From Albitalea sp966211955 (lineage in GTDB: Bacteria > Pseudomonadota > Gammaproteobacteria > Burkholderiales > Burkholderiaceae_C), in assembly GCA_966211955.1 (NCBI GenBank), contig CBIHOF010000010.1, forward strand, positions 62,001-126,000: DNA of 64,000 nt, written 5' to 3'. Position numbers and translations under genes: made by a program. The notes under the pieces are model-generated. The model ran no database searches. It was given only the letters and a program-made list of their open reading frames with translations, and was not told where the DNA came from. Shown here one piece after another: positions 33,694-42,779 of the stretch (within the stretch, counting starts at the first letter, position 1; each line of letters starts with the position of its first letter).

Positions 33694-34660
33694 CGACGAC
33701 CACCGTGTGCGGCACGCGGCCCACGGGCAGCGTCTTGATGGGCTTGGCGCTCGCCGTGTCGATGACGGTCATGTCGTCCGACAGACCGTTGACCACGAAA
33801 AGCCGCGAGCCGTCGCGGTTGAGTCCAAGGCCCCAGGCCCTCTTGCCGACGAGCACCATCTGCTGGGTCCGGCGCGTGGCGGTGTCCACGAAGGCCACGT
33901 GGTTGGCGCGCCCCAGGCCCACGTACATCGTCTTGCCGTCGCGCGAGAGCGTGAGGCCGACCGGCGTGATGTCGTCGGCGCGCATGCCCTTGACGTCGAA
34001 GACGATGGTGGCGGTGACCGCCAGGTCCTTGACCGAGATGACACTCACGCTGCTGCCCATCTCGTTGGTCACCCAAAGTTCGCTGCCATCGGCGTTGAAG
34101 GCAAAGCGCCGCGGGCGCTGCCCGACGGTGATGTTCTTCACGATCCGCAGCGTCGCGGCGTCGATGACGTGGACCATGTTCGCGACCTCCGATGTCACGT
34201 ACACGCGCCGCCCATCGGCCGATACCTTCACGCCTTCCGGCTCCTTGCCCAGCGTCACGCTGCCGCGCAGCTTCTTGGTGGCGAGGTCGAAGACGTTCAG
34301 CGCACCGTCTTCTTCTGCCGACACGTACGCGGTCTTGCCGTCGGGCGAGAGGTCGAACACCTCCGGGTCATCGCCCAGCGGTGCACTGCCCACCGGGCGG
34401 CGGCTGGCGATGTCGATGAAGTCGGCGCGGCCCGAATCGCTGCAGGCCACCATGAGCTGCGTGTCGCCGCCGAGCCGCTGCATGTGCCTCGGCCGCTTGC
34501 AGGTGGGGATGGTGCCGACGACGACGAGCGTCTTCAGGTCGACGAGGGTGACCGCGTTGTCCCGCTCGCTGGTGATGTAGGCGAGGCCGCTGTCCTTCGA
34601 GAACGCGGCGCCATGCCATGTGACCAGCGCGACGATGAGTGCGGTGATGAGAGTCTTCAT
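33686..34660 (-). CDS. PQQ-associated YVTN beta-propeller protein
   Basis: A 324-residue exported protein with seven YVTN-type repeats (for example AYITSERDNAVTLVDLKTL, TAYVSAEEDGALNVFDLATK, RVYVTSEVANMVHVIDAATL). A signal peptide covers about the first 20 residues. This propeller is the constant companion of PQQ-linked ABC systems; its role is undefined, perhaps periplasmic binding or scaffolding. Its ATG overlaps the ATPase gene stop. Confidence 0.9.
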   Translation of the reverse strand: MKTLITALIVALVTWHGAAFSKDSGLAYITSERDNAVTLVDLKTLVVVGTIPTCKRPRHMQRLGGDTQLMVACSDSGRADFIDIASRRPVGSAPLGDDPEVFDLSPDGKTAYVSAEEDGALNVFDLATKKLRGSVTLGKEPEGVKVSADGRRVYVTSEVANMVHVIDAATLRIVKNITVGQRPRRFAFNADGSELWVTNEMGSSVSVISVKDLAVTATIVFDVKGMRADDITPVGLTLSRDGKTMYVGLGRANHVAFVDTATRRTQQMVLVGKRAWGLGLNRDGSRLFVVNGLSDDMTVIDTASAKPIKTLPVGRVPHTVVVDD

Positions 34661-35379
34661 GGTCGCGATGCCGTGGCGTTGATGAAGGCAGCTTCCAGCG
34701 TCGGCCCGCCGAGCTCGTCGCAGACCTGCGCGGGCGTTCCATCGGCCAGCAGGCTGCCGCGATGAAGCACCAGCACGCGGTCGGCGGCTTCGGCTTCAGG
34801 AACGAGGTGCGTGGCCCACAGCACCGTCACGCCGCGTTGACCAACCTCGTCGTGCAAACCGGCCATGAGATCGCGGCGCGATTGAGGGTCCAGCCCGACG
34901 GTGGCCTCGTCCATCAGCAGCAGCGCGGGCCGGTGCAGCAGCGCGCGCACCAGCTCCACCTTGCGCCGGTTGCCGCCGGACAGCTCGCGCACGCGGCGGC
35001 CCAGGTCCGCGGCGATGCCGAATCGCTGCGTGTCGACCGCGATGCGCTCTGCCGCCAAGGTGCGCGGCAGGCCCTGCAGATCGGCCTGGAACTGCAAGTT
35101 GCGGGCGACGCTCAAGTCAAGGTCCAGCGACTGCTGCTGGAACACGACCCCGATGTGCGCCAACGCGCGCCGCGCCTCGGTGCGAAGGGAATGGCCGGCC
35201 ACCGTCACCTCGCCTTCGTCGGCGGCGAACAGCCCCGTCAGCACCTGGAACAAGGTCGTCTTGCCCGCACCGTTGGGACCCAGCAGTGCGACGAAGCTGC
35301 CACGGCCGATGGACAGCGTGAGGGCATCCAGCGCGACGCGCGCGCCATAGCGCTGCGTGAGGCGGTCGATGCTCAGCAT
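34657..35379 (-). CDS. ABC ATP-binding protein linked to PQQ catabolism
   Basis: A 240-residue ATPase. Walker A is GPNGAGKTT (about 35-43), the signature is LSGGNRRKVELVRALL, Walker B is ALLLMDEATVGLD, and a switch His follows (WATHL). With the ABC-2 permease it forms a transporter of the type tied to PQQ-dependent alcohol oxidation. The start overlaps the pqqE stop by 7 bases. Confidence 0.92.
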   Translation of the reverse strand: MLSIDRLTQRYGARVALDALTLSIGRGSFVALLGPNGAGKTTLFQVLTGLFAADEGEVTVAGHSLRTEARRALAHIGVVFQQQSLDLDLSVARNLQFQADLQGLPRTLAAERIAVDTQRFGIAADLGRRVRELSGGNRRKVELVRALLHRPALLLMDEATVGLDPQSRRDLMAGLHDEVGQRGVTVLWATHLVPEAEAADRVLVLHRGSLLADGTPAQVCDELGGPTLEAAFINATASRP

Positions 35380-36578
35380 GACGACTGTCCCGCGTGCATG
35401 GCGTCTTCCGACAGGCGCCGGGACATCGCGTCGGTGCGATGAACCAGCCCGGCCTGAATCGCCGCGCCACGAACGAAGCGCAACGGCTGCACGGCCATGT
35501 GTTCGGCCTGGTCACGTTCCTTCTGCGCGCAGGTGAGCATCTCGTCGATGCGCCCGCGATGCTCGCTCTTCGGGCACACCGGGTCGGTGGCCGCGGCGTC
35601 ACCCGTGACGAGAAAGGCCTGGCACCGGCAGCCGCCGAAGTCCTTGCCATGCTCGTCGCAGCTGCCGCAGGTGTCGTTCATCCACGCGCTTCCGCGGTAG
35701 CGGTTGAACGCCTCGGCGTCGAACCACGCGTCGCGCACCGGCGTGTCGCGCAGGCTCGGAAACTCAAGCCCCGGCAGCATGCGCGCGCTGTGGCAGGGCA
35801 GGGCCGTGCCATCCGGCGCGACCACCATGAACACCGCGCCCCAGCCCGCCATGCAGGGCTTGGGGCTGGCATCGGCATAGTCCGGCGACACCCACAGCAC
35901 CTTCATGCGGCCTTCGAGCCGCGCGCGATGCGCCATGACGATGGCCTCGGCATCGCGCAGCTCGTCCACCGTCGGCATCAGCGCGTTGCGGTTGAGCCAG
36001 GCCCAGCCGTAGTACTGCGTGTTGGCGAGCTCCAGGTAATCCGCCCCCATGCGCTCGGCCATGTCGATGATGCGGCCCACGTGCGGCAGGTTGTAGCGGT
36101 GCATCACGCAGTTCAGCACCATCGGGTAGCCGAGCGACTTGATGATCTCGGCGACCTTTGCTTTCAGGTCGAAGGTGCGCGTGGAGGTGATGAAGTCGTT
36201 GAGCTCGCGGGTCGAATCCTGGAACGAGAGCTGGATGTGGTCCAGCCCCGCTGATCTCAGTGCCTTCGCGCGCTCGCGGGTGAGCCCGACGCCCGACGTG
36301 ATGAGGTTGGTGTAGAAGCCGAGTTGCCGCGCGTGCGCGACCAGGTCTTCGAGGTCGTCGCGCAGCAGCGGCTCGCCACCCGAGAAGCCGAGCTGCACGG
36401 CACCCAGCGCCCGTGCCTCGCCGAGCACGCGCTTCCAGGTGGTGGTGTCCATCTCGGTGTCGTGCCGCGCGTAGTCGACGGGGTTGGAGCAGAACACGCA
36501 GTGCAGCGGGCAGCGGTAGGTCAGCTCCGCCAGCATCCACAGCGGCGGCTTGATCTCGGCACGGGATGCGGCAGACAT
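35373..36578 (-). CDS. pqqE: PQQ synthesis radical SAM enzyme PqqE
   Basis: A 401-residue radical SAM enzyme that makes the carbon-carbon bond between the Glu and Tyr of PqqA, with PqqD as chaperone. The SAM cluster cysteines are Cys23, Cys27 and Cys30 (YRCPLHCVFC). The SPASM-type auxiliary clusters are represented by cysteines in CGSCDEHGKDFGGCRC and nearby. A C-terminal extension of about 30 residues follows the usual end. It begins 12 bases after pqqD. Confidence 0.96.
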   Translation of the reverse strand: MSAASRAEIKPPLWMLAELTYRCPLHCVFCSNPVDYARHDTEMDTTTWKRVLGEARALGAVQLGFSGGEPLLRDDLEDLVAHARQLGFYTNLITSGVGLTRERAKALRSAGLDHIQLSFQDSTRELNDFITSTRTFDLKAKVAEIIKSLGYPMVLNCVMHRYNLPHVGRIIDMAERMGADYLELANTQYYGWAWLNRNALMPTVDELRDAEAIVMAHRARLEGRMKVLWVSPDYADASPKPCMAGWGAVFMVVAPDGTALPCHSARMLPGLEFPSLRDTPVRDAWFDAEAFNRYRGSAWMNDTCGSCDEHGKDFGGCRCQAFLVTGDAAATDPVCPKSEHRGRIDEMLTCAQKERDQAEHMAVQPLRFVRGAAIQAGLVHRTDAMSRRLSEDAMHAGQSSC

Positions 36579-36590
36579 CGCAGTGCCTGC

Positions 36591-36854
36591 CTACTGCAGC
36601 CAGCCGCGTTCGCGGGCCTGGCCGAGAAAGTCGAGCACGTCGCCGCGCAGCGCGGTGCTTGCGAAGGCGATTTCGAGATCGGCCACGATGTCGTCCACCG
36701 ATCGCTGCCCGTCGCAGCGGCGAAGAATCTCCGCCGCCGGGGTGTTGAGCCTGACCATGCCCTCGGGGTACAGGAGCACCCAGCTGTCCTGCGTGGGTTC
36801 GAACTGCAGGCGGAACATGGCCGAGACCGCCGGGCGCTCGCTCATGGGGCTCAT
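36591..36854 (-). CDS. pqqD: PqqD peptide chaperone
   Basis: An 87-residue RRE-type protein that binds the PqqA peptide and presents it to PqqE. Normal length for a stand-alone PqqD. The core WVLLYPEGMVRLNTPAAEIL and the C-terminal DVLDFLGQARERGWL are typical. The ATG overlaps the pqqC stop. Confidence 0.95.
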   Translation of the reverse strand: MSPMSERPAVSAMFRLQFEPTQDSWVLLYPEGMVRLNTPAAEILRRCDGQRSVDDIVADLEIAFASTALRGDVLDFLGQARERGWLQ

Positions 36855-37618
36855 GGCCGCGACTCCATCGGCAGGTCATCCGGGTACGCATGCTCGATCG
36901 AATCGAGCATGGACCAGAGGATGTCCAGCTTGAACTTCAGGATGTCGATGGCCCGCTCCTGCCGGGCGCGCGTGGAGCACCAGCGGTGAGCCACTTCGAG
37001 CCCGTGCTCCACGTCGCGCGTGGCAAGTGGGATGCGGCTTCGGAAGTACGCGAGGCCCTCCGGCTCGATCCACGGGTACAGCGTGGGCCAGCCCGCGAGC
37101 CGGTCGGCGTGGATGCGTGGCGCAAAGAGTTCGGTGAGCGAGGAGATGGCGGCTTCTTCCCACAGTGCCGTGCGCGCGAAGTTCACGTAGGCGTCCACCG
37201 CGAAGCGCACGCCGGCGCGCACATGGCGATGCGACCACAGGTCCTCGCGCTTGAGCCCCACGGCCACCCCCAGCCGGCTCCAGGCCTCGATCCCACCGGC
37301 GTTGCTGCCCGCAAAATCGCCACGGCCATCGTGGTCGAGGATGCGTTCGACCCAGCGGCGGCGCTCCGCGCGGTCCGGGCAGTTGGCCATCACCGCGGCG
37401 TCCTTGATCGGGATGTTCACCTGGTAATAGAAGCGGTTCGCCACCCAGGCCCGCACCTGGAAGGGCTGCAGCTCGCCGCGGTTGAGCCGCAGGTTGAACG
37501 GGTGGTGGATGTGATAGAGCGATTCGCAATCGCGAAGGCGCGCGTCGAAGTCTTGCGGGCTCCACGGATCGCGGGAGTCGGCCGCGGGCGGCGCGCCCGC
37601 GAGAACCAGTGCATTCAT
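36851..37618 (-). CDS. pqqC: PqqC, final PQQ synthase oxidase
   Basis: A 255-residue cofactorless oxidase of the TENA/haem-oxygenase fold that completes PQQ from AHQQ by oxidation and ring closure. Typical segments are YHIHHPFNLRLNRGEL, WVANRFYYQVNIPIKDAA and the C-terminal KFKLDILWSMLDSIEHAY. Overlaps pqqB and pqqD by 4 bases each. Confidence 0.96.
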   Translation of the reverse strand: MNALVLAGAPPAADSRDPWSPQDFDARLRDCESLYHIHHPFNLRLNRGELQPFQVRAWVANRFYYQVNIPIKDAAVMANCPDRAERRRWVERILDHDGRGDFAGSNAGGIEAWSRLGVAVGLKREDLWSHRHVRAGVRFAVDAYVNFARTALWEEAAISSLTELFAPRIHADRLAGWPTLYPWIEPEGLAYFRSRIPLATRDVEHGLEVAHRWCSTRARQERAIDILKFKLDILWSMLDSIEHAYPDDLPMESRP

Positions 37619-38556
37619 GGCGTGATCTCCATGCCGTCGTAGGCCACCTCGATGCCGTGCGCGGCGAGCAGGCGGCGCTGGTCACTGCCTTCATCGAGGA
37701 TCGGGTTGCTGTTGTTGATGTGGATGAGCACCTTGCGCTGCGCGCGGGTCGCTTTCATCACATCGACCATGCCGGCGCGGCTCGTGCTGCCGAGCTGCGG
37801 CAGGTGGCCCATCTCGGCAGCGGTCTTGTCGCTCAGGCCGGCCGCCTGCATCTCGTCTTCTTCCCAGAAGGTGCCGTCCACGAGCAGGCAGTCGGCGTCG
37901 CGCATCCAGCGCAGTTCTTCTTCGCCCACCTCGGCCAGGCCCGGCGAGTAGAAGAGCCGGCGGCCATCGGCAATGTCTTCGATGACGAGTGCGATGTTGT
38001 CGCCCGCCACCTGCTCGCGGCGATGCGGCGAATAGGGCGGCGCCTTGCCGGGGATCGCGAGCGCGGTGAAGCGCAGCGTCGGGAAGCCGGCAATCTCGAA
38101 CTCCGCGCTCGATTGCTCACCTGCCACGGGCACCATGTGCCAACGTGTGCCGCAGTAGTGCTGGAGCACGTTGAGAAGCGGCAAGCCGGTCGTCAGGTCT
38201 TCGAAGACGCAGGGTGTGGCGTAGAGGTCGATGCAAGGGCCTTCACGCAAGCCCAGCAGGCCGGTGACGTGGTCGATCTGCGCATCCATCAACACCACGG
38301 CCTTGATCGGCGTGTTGCGCTGGCTGGCCCCGAGGCTGCGAGGGTGCAGTTGCGGATGGCAGCGGATCTGCGTGCCGATGTCGGGCGATGCATTGAGCAG
38401 CACCCACGATTGGCCATCGGCAGATACGGCGATGGAGCTTTGGGTGCGCGCATGCGCCGTCAGCTCGCCTTGGCGCTGACCTGCGCAGAGGCGGCAATTG
38501 CAGTTCCACTGCGGAAAGCCGCCGCCGGCGCCTGAACCGAGCACGAGGATCTTCAT
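37615..38556 (-). CDS. pqqB: PqqB, metallo-beta-lactamase-fold PQQ protein
   Basis: A 313-residue protein. MKILVLGSGAGGGFPQWNCNC is the standard N-terminus, and CRLC follows. The metal region is LMDAQIDHVTGLLGLREG. PqqB hydroxylates the tyrosine-derived ring in PQQ formation. It starts 63 bases after pqqA. Confidence 0.95.
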   Translation of the reverse strand: MKILVLGSGAGGGFPQWNCNCRLCAGQRQGELTAHARTQSSIAVSADGQSWVLLNASPDIGTQIRCHPQLHPRSLGASQRNTPIKAVVLMDAQIDHVTGLLGLREGPCIDLYATPCVFEDLTTGLPLLNVLQHYCGTRWHMVPVAGEQSSAEFEIAGFPTLRFTALAIPGKAPPYSPHRREQVAGDNIALVIEDIADGRRLFYSPGLAEVGEEELRWMRDADCLLVDGTFWEEDEMQAAGLSDKTAAEMGHLPQLGSTSRAGMVDVMKATRAQRKVLIHINNSNPILDEGSDQRRLLAAHGIEVAYDGMEITP

Positions 38557-38619
38557 GGTGGGTGCGTCGCTTGAAGTGCGCAGGCGCGGCAGCGTCGCCA
38601 CGCCTGCGCGGGTGCCGGA

Positions 38620-38694
38620 TCAGCGGTTCGAGATGTACATCGTGATCTCGAAGCCGAAGCGCAAGTCTTCAAACGCGGGGTGCGACCATTGCAT
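38620..38694 (-). CDS. pqqA: PqqA precursor peptide
   Basis: A 24-residue peptide, the ribosomal precursor of PQQ. Glu16 and Tyr20 in EITMY are the two residues cross-linked by PqqE. The ATG at 38694 has GGAG-type ribosome site bases upstream (AAGGAGACT). Too short for routine gene finding but clear from sequence and position before pqqB. Confidence 0.96.
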   Translation of the reverse strand: MQWSHPAFEDLRFGFEITMYISNR

Positions 38695-38756
38695 GAGAGT
38701 CTCCTTGGAGTTGCGGTGAGAGCCCTGGCACGGCGTGCCGTGGACAGGCTTCTTTC

Positions 38757-38772
38757 CGCAAGACGCATGCCG
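38757..38772 (-). promoter_or_regulatory. Sigma54 promoter, pqqA operon
   Basis: On the minus strand the sequence CGGCAT-GCGTC-TTGC keeps the GG and GC of the -24/-12 elements exactly 10 bases apart. It lies about 65 bases upstream of pqqA. The first base is C instead of the usual T. Confidence 0.65.
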
Positions 38773-38877
38773 CCCGTGGGGAGGCATCAAGGAGGGGCGT
38801 GGGAGGCTGGTTCGGGTCGTTCGACCCAGGGTATGCACGGTGCCGCGGGCGCTGCGTTGCACACCTCGTGCGCCGAC

Positions 38878-38894
38878 TGTTCCAGCGCGTGACA
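38878..38894. promoter_or_regulatory. Upstream activator site, pqqA operon
   Basis: TGTTCCAGCGCGTGACA matches the element at 25880-25896 in front of the aldehyde dehydrogenase gene at 15 of 17 positions. It lies about 106 bp upstream of the pqqA sigma54 promoter. A partial dyad (TGT...ACA around GCGC) fits a dimeric activator. Confidence 0.6.
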
Positions 38895-38909
38895 GTGGCG
38901 CTCAGCGAT

Positions 38910-38932
38910 GGCACAGGGGTTTGCCCTGTGCC
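38910..38932. terminator. Hairpin after the sigma54 activator gene
   Basis: A strong stem-loop, GGCACAGGG-GTTTG-CCCTGTGCC, just past the regulator stop. There is no clear U-tract on either strand, so termination is likely but not certain. Confidence 0.55.
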
Positions 38933-38939
38933 TGCCCGT

Positions 38940-41039
38940 TCAGTCTGGCTTGCCCCAGCGCAGTTTGCGATAGATGGTGTTGCGGCTGATGCCCAGTCGC
39001 TTGGATGCTTCGGAGATGTTGCCTCCCGCATCGGCCAGCACACGGCGGATCATGTCGATCTCGGCCTCGCCAAGGGTCAGCGGCGGGGCGGGTTGCGATG
39101 GCGTTGCGGGCAAGTTCATCGAGCTCGCTGCTGCGGACGTAGCCGCCTCATTCATCGCAGCGCTTGAGACCGGCAAGGAGGCTGGCGGGCAGGGCGGCGA
39201 ATCGGCCCTTGCACCACGCTGCGCATCCTCCAGAAAATCATCCGACAGATGCTGCTCGGTGATCTGCGATTCGCCAGCGGCCATGACGGCTGCCGTGCGC
39301 AGCACATTCGCCAGCTGCCGGATGTTGCCCGGCCACGCATAGCGCTTGAACAGCGCCATCACCGGCGCGCTGATCGCCGGCACGCCCTGCGGGCATTCGG
39401 CCACCAGGATGCGCCTGGCCACCACGTCCAGGTCACTGCGTTCACGCAAGGCGGGAAGGCGCACGACCAGCCCGTTGAGCCGGTAGTAGAGGTCTTCGCG
39501 GAAGGTGCCCGCGTCGATCATCTCGCGCAGGTTGCGGTGGGTGGCACCGATGACGGCAATGTCCACCGCGATCGACTTCTGGCTTCCGAGCGGCGTCACG
39601 CTGCGCTCTTGCAGCACGCGCAGCAAGCGTGCCTGCAACGCGAGCGGCATGTCGCCGATCTCGTCCAGGAACAGCGTGCCGCCGTTGGCCTGCACGATGC
39701 GGCCATTGGCACCCTTGCGCCGGGCGCCGGTGAAGGCGCCGTCTTCGTAGCCAAAGAGTTCGGCCTCGATCAGCGACTCGGGAATGGAGGCGCAGTTCAC
39801 GGCCACGAAGGCTTGCTTGGCGCGGTCGGAATCCTGGTGCACGGCGCGTGCCAGCAGTTCCTTGCCGGTGCCCGTCTCGCCGAGGATGAGCAGCGGGATG
39901 TCGCGGTTCAGCACACGCTGCACCTTGTTCACCATGGCTTCGATCTGCGAGTCGCCCGTCTTCAGGTAGTGCAGGCCGGACAGGCGGGCAGCACCTGCGT
40001 CGCCGCTCGGCAGGGCGTTTGCCGAACGGCCCGATTCGAGCATTGAAGAGTCACGCACGGCACCGCTCAGCACCGACGATTCATCCCCACCGACGCCGGC
40101 CATGATCGGCCGTGCCGCGCCGCCCAGCCGTGCGCTCACATGAAGTTGCCGGCCACCCGGCAGGCTCAGCAGCATCGGCACCGCCAGTGGCGAGCGGAAG
40201 TGGTCGAACACCGCCGGGACCGAGGTGCCGAACAGGCTGGCGAGGCTGTGCATGCGAAGCGCGGCGCTGCTCATGTCCAGCTGGTCGAGCGCGCTGCGAT
40301 TGGCGCCCAGGACACGGCCGTCGGCACCGATGACGAGGATGCCTTCGAGCAGCGTACCGATGAACTCCACGCGGCTGTGGAAGTGCAGGCGCAGCCGATT
40401 GCCGAAGTCGTCCGAGAGCCAGTGGTTCTCGATCATGCGTGCGGACATGCGCACGAGCCCCATCGTGTGCTGGTGGTAGGAGCGCTGGTCGCCCGTCACG
40501 TCGAGCACGCCCAGCATGTTGCCCCGCGGGTCGAAGATGGGCGCCGCCGAACAGGTGAGGAAGCTGTTGGCGTGCATGAAGTGCTCGTTCGCGTGGACGA
40601 CCGTGGGCGACTCCTGGAACAGCGCCGTGCCGATGGCGTTGGTGCCCTTGGAATGCTCGGCCCAGTTCACGCCCGGCGACAAGGCCACCTTGTCCGCGCG
40701 CTGCAGGAATTCATCGTCGCCCACCGAATGGAGGATGGTGCCCTGCGCATCGGTGAGCACGATCATGCTTTCGGTGTTCACGATCTGCTCGAACAGCAGC
40801 TCCATCACCGGCGCGGCATGCGTGAACAGGCGCTGGTTGCGCTCGCGCGCGACGCTCAGGTCGCTGCGCATCAATGGCACGAAGTCAGGCCGCTCCACGC
40901 GCGACAGGCCGAGTGCCGCGCAGCGCAGGTGCGACTGCTCGATGAAGTCAGCCCGGGCGGCCTGGTGCGCCAGGGGCAGGGCGGACGGCGTGGTCCAGGT
41001 CTTCGCGTGCGTGACCACGGCGCGGTGGCTTGCAGACAT
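38940..41039 (-). CDS. Sigma54-dependent AcoR-like activator
   Basis: A 699-residue enhancer-binding protein. An N-terminal sensory region (about 65-215) has a GAF-type domain of the AcoR group, with GVNWAEHSKGTNAIGTAL and a Cys in FLTCSAAPIFDPRGN. The AAA+ domain has Walker A GETGTGKE (387-394), the sigma54 contact loop GAFTGA (434-439) and Walker B GGTLFLDE (453-460). A Fis-type helix-turn-helix ends the protein (GNISEASKRLGISRNTIYRKL). It probably senses an alcohol, aldehyde or acetoin-like inducer. The gene lies between pqqA and the cytochrome c550 gene; three sigma54 promoters are nearby. Confidence 0.93.
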   Translation of the reverse strand: MSASHRAVVTHAKTWTTPSALPLAHQAARADFIEQSHLRCAALGLSRVERPDFVPLMRSDLSVARERNQRLFTHAAPVMELLFEQIVNTESMIVLTDAQGTILHSVGDDEFLQRADKVALSPGVNWAEHSKGTNAIGTALFQESPTVVHANEHFMHANSFLTCSAAPIFDPRGNMLGVLDVTGDQRSYHQHTMGLVRMSARMIENHWLSDDFGNRLRLHFHSRVEFIGTLLEGILVIGADGRVLGANRSALDQLDMSSAALRMHSLASLFGTSVPAVFDHFRSPLAVPMLLSLPGGRQLHVSARLGGAARPIMAGVGGDESSVLSGAVRDSSMLESGRSANALPSGDAGAARLSGLHYLKTGDSQIEAMVNKVQRVLNRDIPLLILGETGTGKELLARAVHQDSDRAKQAFVAVNCASIPESLIEAELFGYEDGAFTGARRKGANGRIVQANGGTLFLDEIGDMPLALQARLLRVLQERSVTPLGSQKSIAVDIAVIGATHRNLREMIDAGTFREDLYYRLNGLVVRLPALRERSDLDVVARRILVAECPQGVPAISAPVMALFKRYAWPGNIRQLANVLRTAAVMAAGESQITEQHLSDDFLEDAQRGARADSPPCPPASLPVSSAAMNEAATSAAASSMNLPATPSQPAPPLTLGEAEIDMIRRVLADAGGNISEASKRLGISRNTIYRKLRWGKPD

Positions 41040-41343
41040 CGTCGTGTTTCCTTCGCTCCTGCCTGAGGCAGGTTGTCTCCATCGGAAGCCGGTGGTGGTG
41101 TGTGCTTTCGACACACGCTTCACCGGTCTGCTCATTCCTGGCACGGTGTGCGGGTTGGGTCCCGCATCGATGTCATCGCCCACGGTTTGCCGAGCGTGAC
41201 CTGCCTTGTTGAACATCACTTGATCTGGCGCAAACAAGTACCGCGGGAAATGCAAGTTGTGTTCCGCCTTGCAGCAGATTGCCGTGGCACAGGCTTTGCA
41301 GACTGCGTCGCATCGTCCACTTCAACCTTGACGGAGAACTGAC
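41040..41343. other. Divergent intergenic region, activator and cytochrome c550
   Basis: A 304-base gap between the minus-strand activator gene and the plus-strand cytochrome gene. It contains an inverted repeat GTGTG-N7-CACAC at 41100-41116 and a perfect sigma54 promoter at 41285-41300. TGTTCC occurs at 41260, too close to the promoter to be a normal enhancer. No gene was seen. Confidence 0.5.
41285..41300 (+). promoter_or_regulatory. Sigma54 promoter, cytochrome c550 gene
   Basis: TGGCAC-AGGCT-TTGCA is a perfect match to the -24/-12 consensus, with correct 10-base GG-GC spacing, 43 bases before the gene start. Confidence 0.88.
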
Positions 41344-41871
41344 ATGACGCGTGCCACCCACCTGCTGCCTCCTGCATCCAAGAGCACCCGACGGACCCGG
41401 CCGCCACGCGGCCGTGCCGCACGGTTCACCGCCGCGAGCTTCGCAGCCCTGGCGTGCGCCTTCGCGTTCGCCCACGGGGACGTGACGCCGCAGGCGGTGG
41501 ACACCACCGGCCTGCCCACGCTGGGAGAAGACTGGCGAGACGAGAACCCCTTTCGCAGCAACGACACCGCCGTGCGCATCGGCACCTCGGCCTACAACCA
41601 GAACTGCGCGCGCTGCCATGGCCTGGAGGCGATCTCCGGTGGCATTGCGCCTGACCTGCGCAAGCTCGACAACGATTGCTCCGCGATCAAGGACAACGCC
41701 CGCAAGACGGCGTGCCTGAAGGAGATCGACGACTACTTCCTGAACACCGTGCGCCATGGCCGCTCGCGCAATGGCGCGGTCTACATGCCGCCGTTCGAGG
41801 GCGTGATGAAACAGGAAGCGATCTGGTCCATCAAGGCCTACCTGGAAACCCGGCGCGACAAGCCGCTCTAA
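41344..41871 (+). CDS. Cytochrome c550 of the PQQ alcohol pathway (PedF/ExaB-like)
   Basis: A 175-residue exported monohaem cytochrome c. After a basic N-terminal region and a signal peptide (AALACAFAFAHG), the haem motif is CARCH in YNQNCARCHGLEAISGGIAPDL, the typical PedF arrangement, with a late Met in GAVYMPPFEGVM. PedF/ExaB proteins take electrons from PQQ alcohol dehydrogenases. Directly downstream of a consensus sigma54 promoter and 9 bases before the PedG/MxaJ-like gene. Confidence 0.92.
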   Translation: MTRATHLLPPASKSTRRTRPPRGRAARFTAASFAALACAFAFAHGDVTPQAVDTTGLPTLGEDWRDENPFRSNDTAVRIGTSAYNQNCARCHGLEAISGGIAPDLRKLDNDCSAIKDNARKTACLKEIDDYFLNTVRHGRSRNGAVYMPPFEGVMKQEAIWSIKAYLETRRDKPL

Positions 41872-41880
41872 GGGGAAACC

Positions 41881-42741
41881 ATGTTCTCCGGAACACCGAC
41901 GCGGCGCGACTGTCTGCGCTGGATTGGAGCAATCGGCGCCTGCGCCGCCGTGGCGCAGCCCGGGGTGGCGGCGGTGGCGGCCGATGGCGTGCTTGCAAGG
42001 GTGATGGACCGCGGCGCACTCAATGTCGGCATCTACAACGACATGCCGCCTTTCCATGCCAAGGGCGCGGGCATCGACGTCGAACTGGCGCAGGCGCTGG
42101 CCGATGCGCTAGGCGTGAAGCTCACGCTGCTGCCCTTCAATGCCGACGACAACATGGGCGACGACCTGCGCAACATGGTGTGGCGTGGCCATTACCTGGG
42201 CTACGGCCCTGCCGATGTGCTCATGCACGTGCCGGTGGACCGGCCGCTGATGGACGACAACCCGCAGGTCAGCATCCTCGCGCCGTACTACCGCGACCGC
42301 GTGATGATCGCGCGTCGACTCGACCGCCTGCCGCACCTGGAGACCCTCGCTCAGCTGGGCGATCGTCCGGTGGCGGTGGCGGGCTTGTCGCTGGCCGGCT
42401 GGCTGATGCTGGGGGCCGATGGCGGTGCGTACCGCCAGCAGGTGACCACGCATTGGAGAGATGGTGTCGAGGCCGCGCAGGCCTTGCATCGCGGCGAGGT
42501 GGCCGCGGCGGCAGGGCTGGCGTCAGAGCTCGAGGCAGTGCTGCTCGGGGATGCCCGGTTCGTCATCTCACCATTGCCGTCGCCGCGTGCGCCGAGGGAT
42601 GGGTGGGCAGTGGGGCTGGCGGTCAAGCGGGAGGCATCGGACCTGGCGCAGCGCTTGGCGAAAGCGATTGAGGAGCTGGCGACGAATGGGCAACTGAAGC
42701 TGATGTTCGAGCGAGCCAACGTCGAGTGGCGCGCCGCCTGA
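41881..42741 (+). CDS. Quinoprotein-associated periplasmic binding protein (PedG/MxaJ-like)
   Basis: A 286-residue exported protein of the solute-binding family 3 fold (LARVMDRGALNVGIYNDMPPF; IDVELAQALADALGVKL). A twin-arginine-like start, RRDCLRWIGAIGACAA, precedes it. Members of this subgroup sit next to quinoprotein dehydrogenases, as MxaJ, XoxJ and PedG, and are thought to assist enzyme activation or cofactor loading rather than nutrient uptake. Co-transcribed with the cytochrome c550 gene. Confidence 0.88.
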   Translation: MFSGTPTRRDCLRWIGAIGACAAVAQPGVAAVAADGVLARVMDRGALNVGIYNDMPPFHAKGAGIDVELAQALADALGVKLTLLPFNADDNMGDDLRNMVWRGHYLGYGPADVLMHVPVDRPLMDDNPQVSILAPYYRDRVMIARRLDRLPHLETLAQLGDRPVAVAGLSLAGWLMLGADGGAYRQQVTTHWRDGVEAAQALHRGEVAAAAGLASELEAVLLGDARFVISPLPSPRAPRDGWAVGLAVKREASDLAQRLAKAIEELATNGQLKLMFERANVEWRAA

Positions 42742-42779
42742 TCTACGCGCCAGGCAGCGGCGGCGCCGGCGATCGTGAA

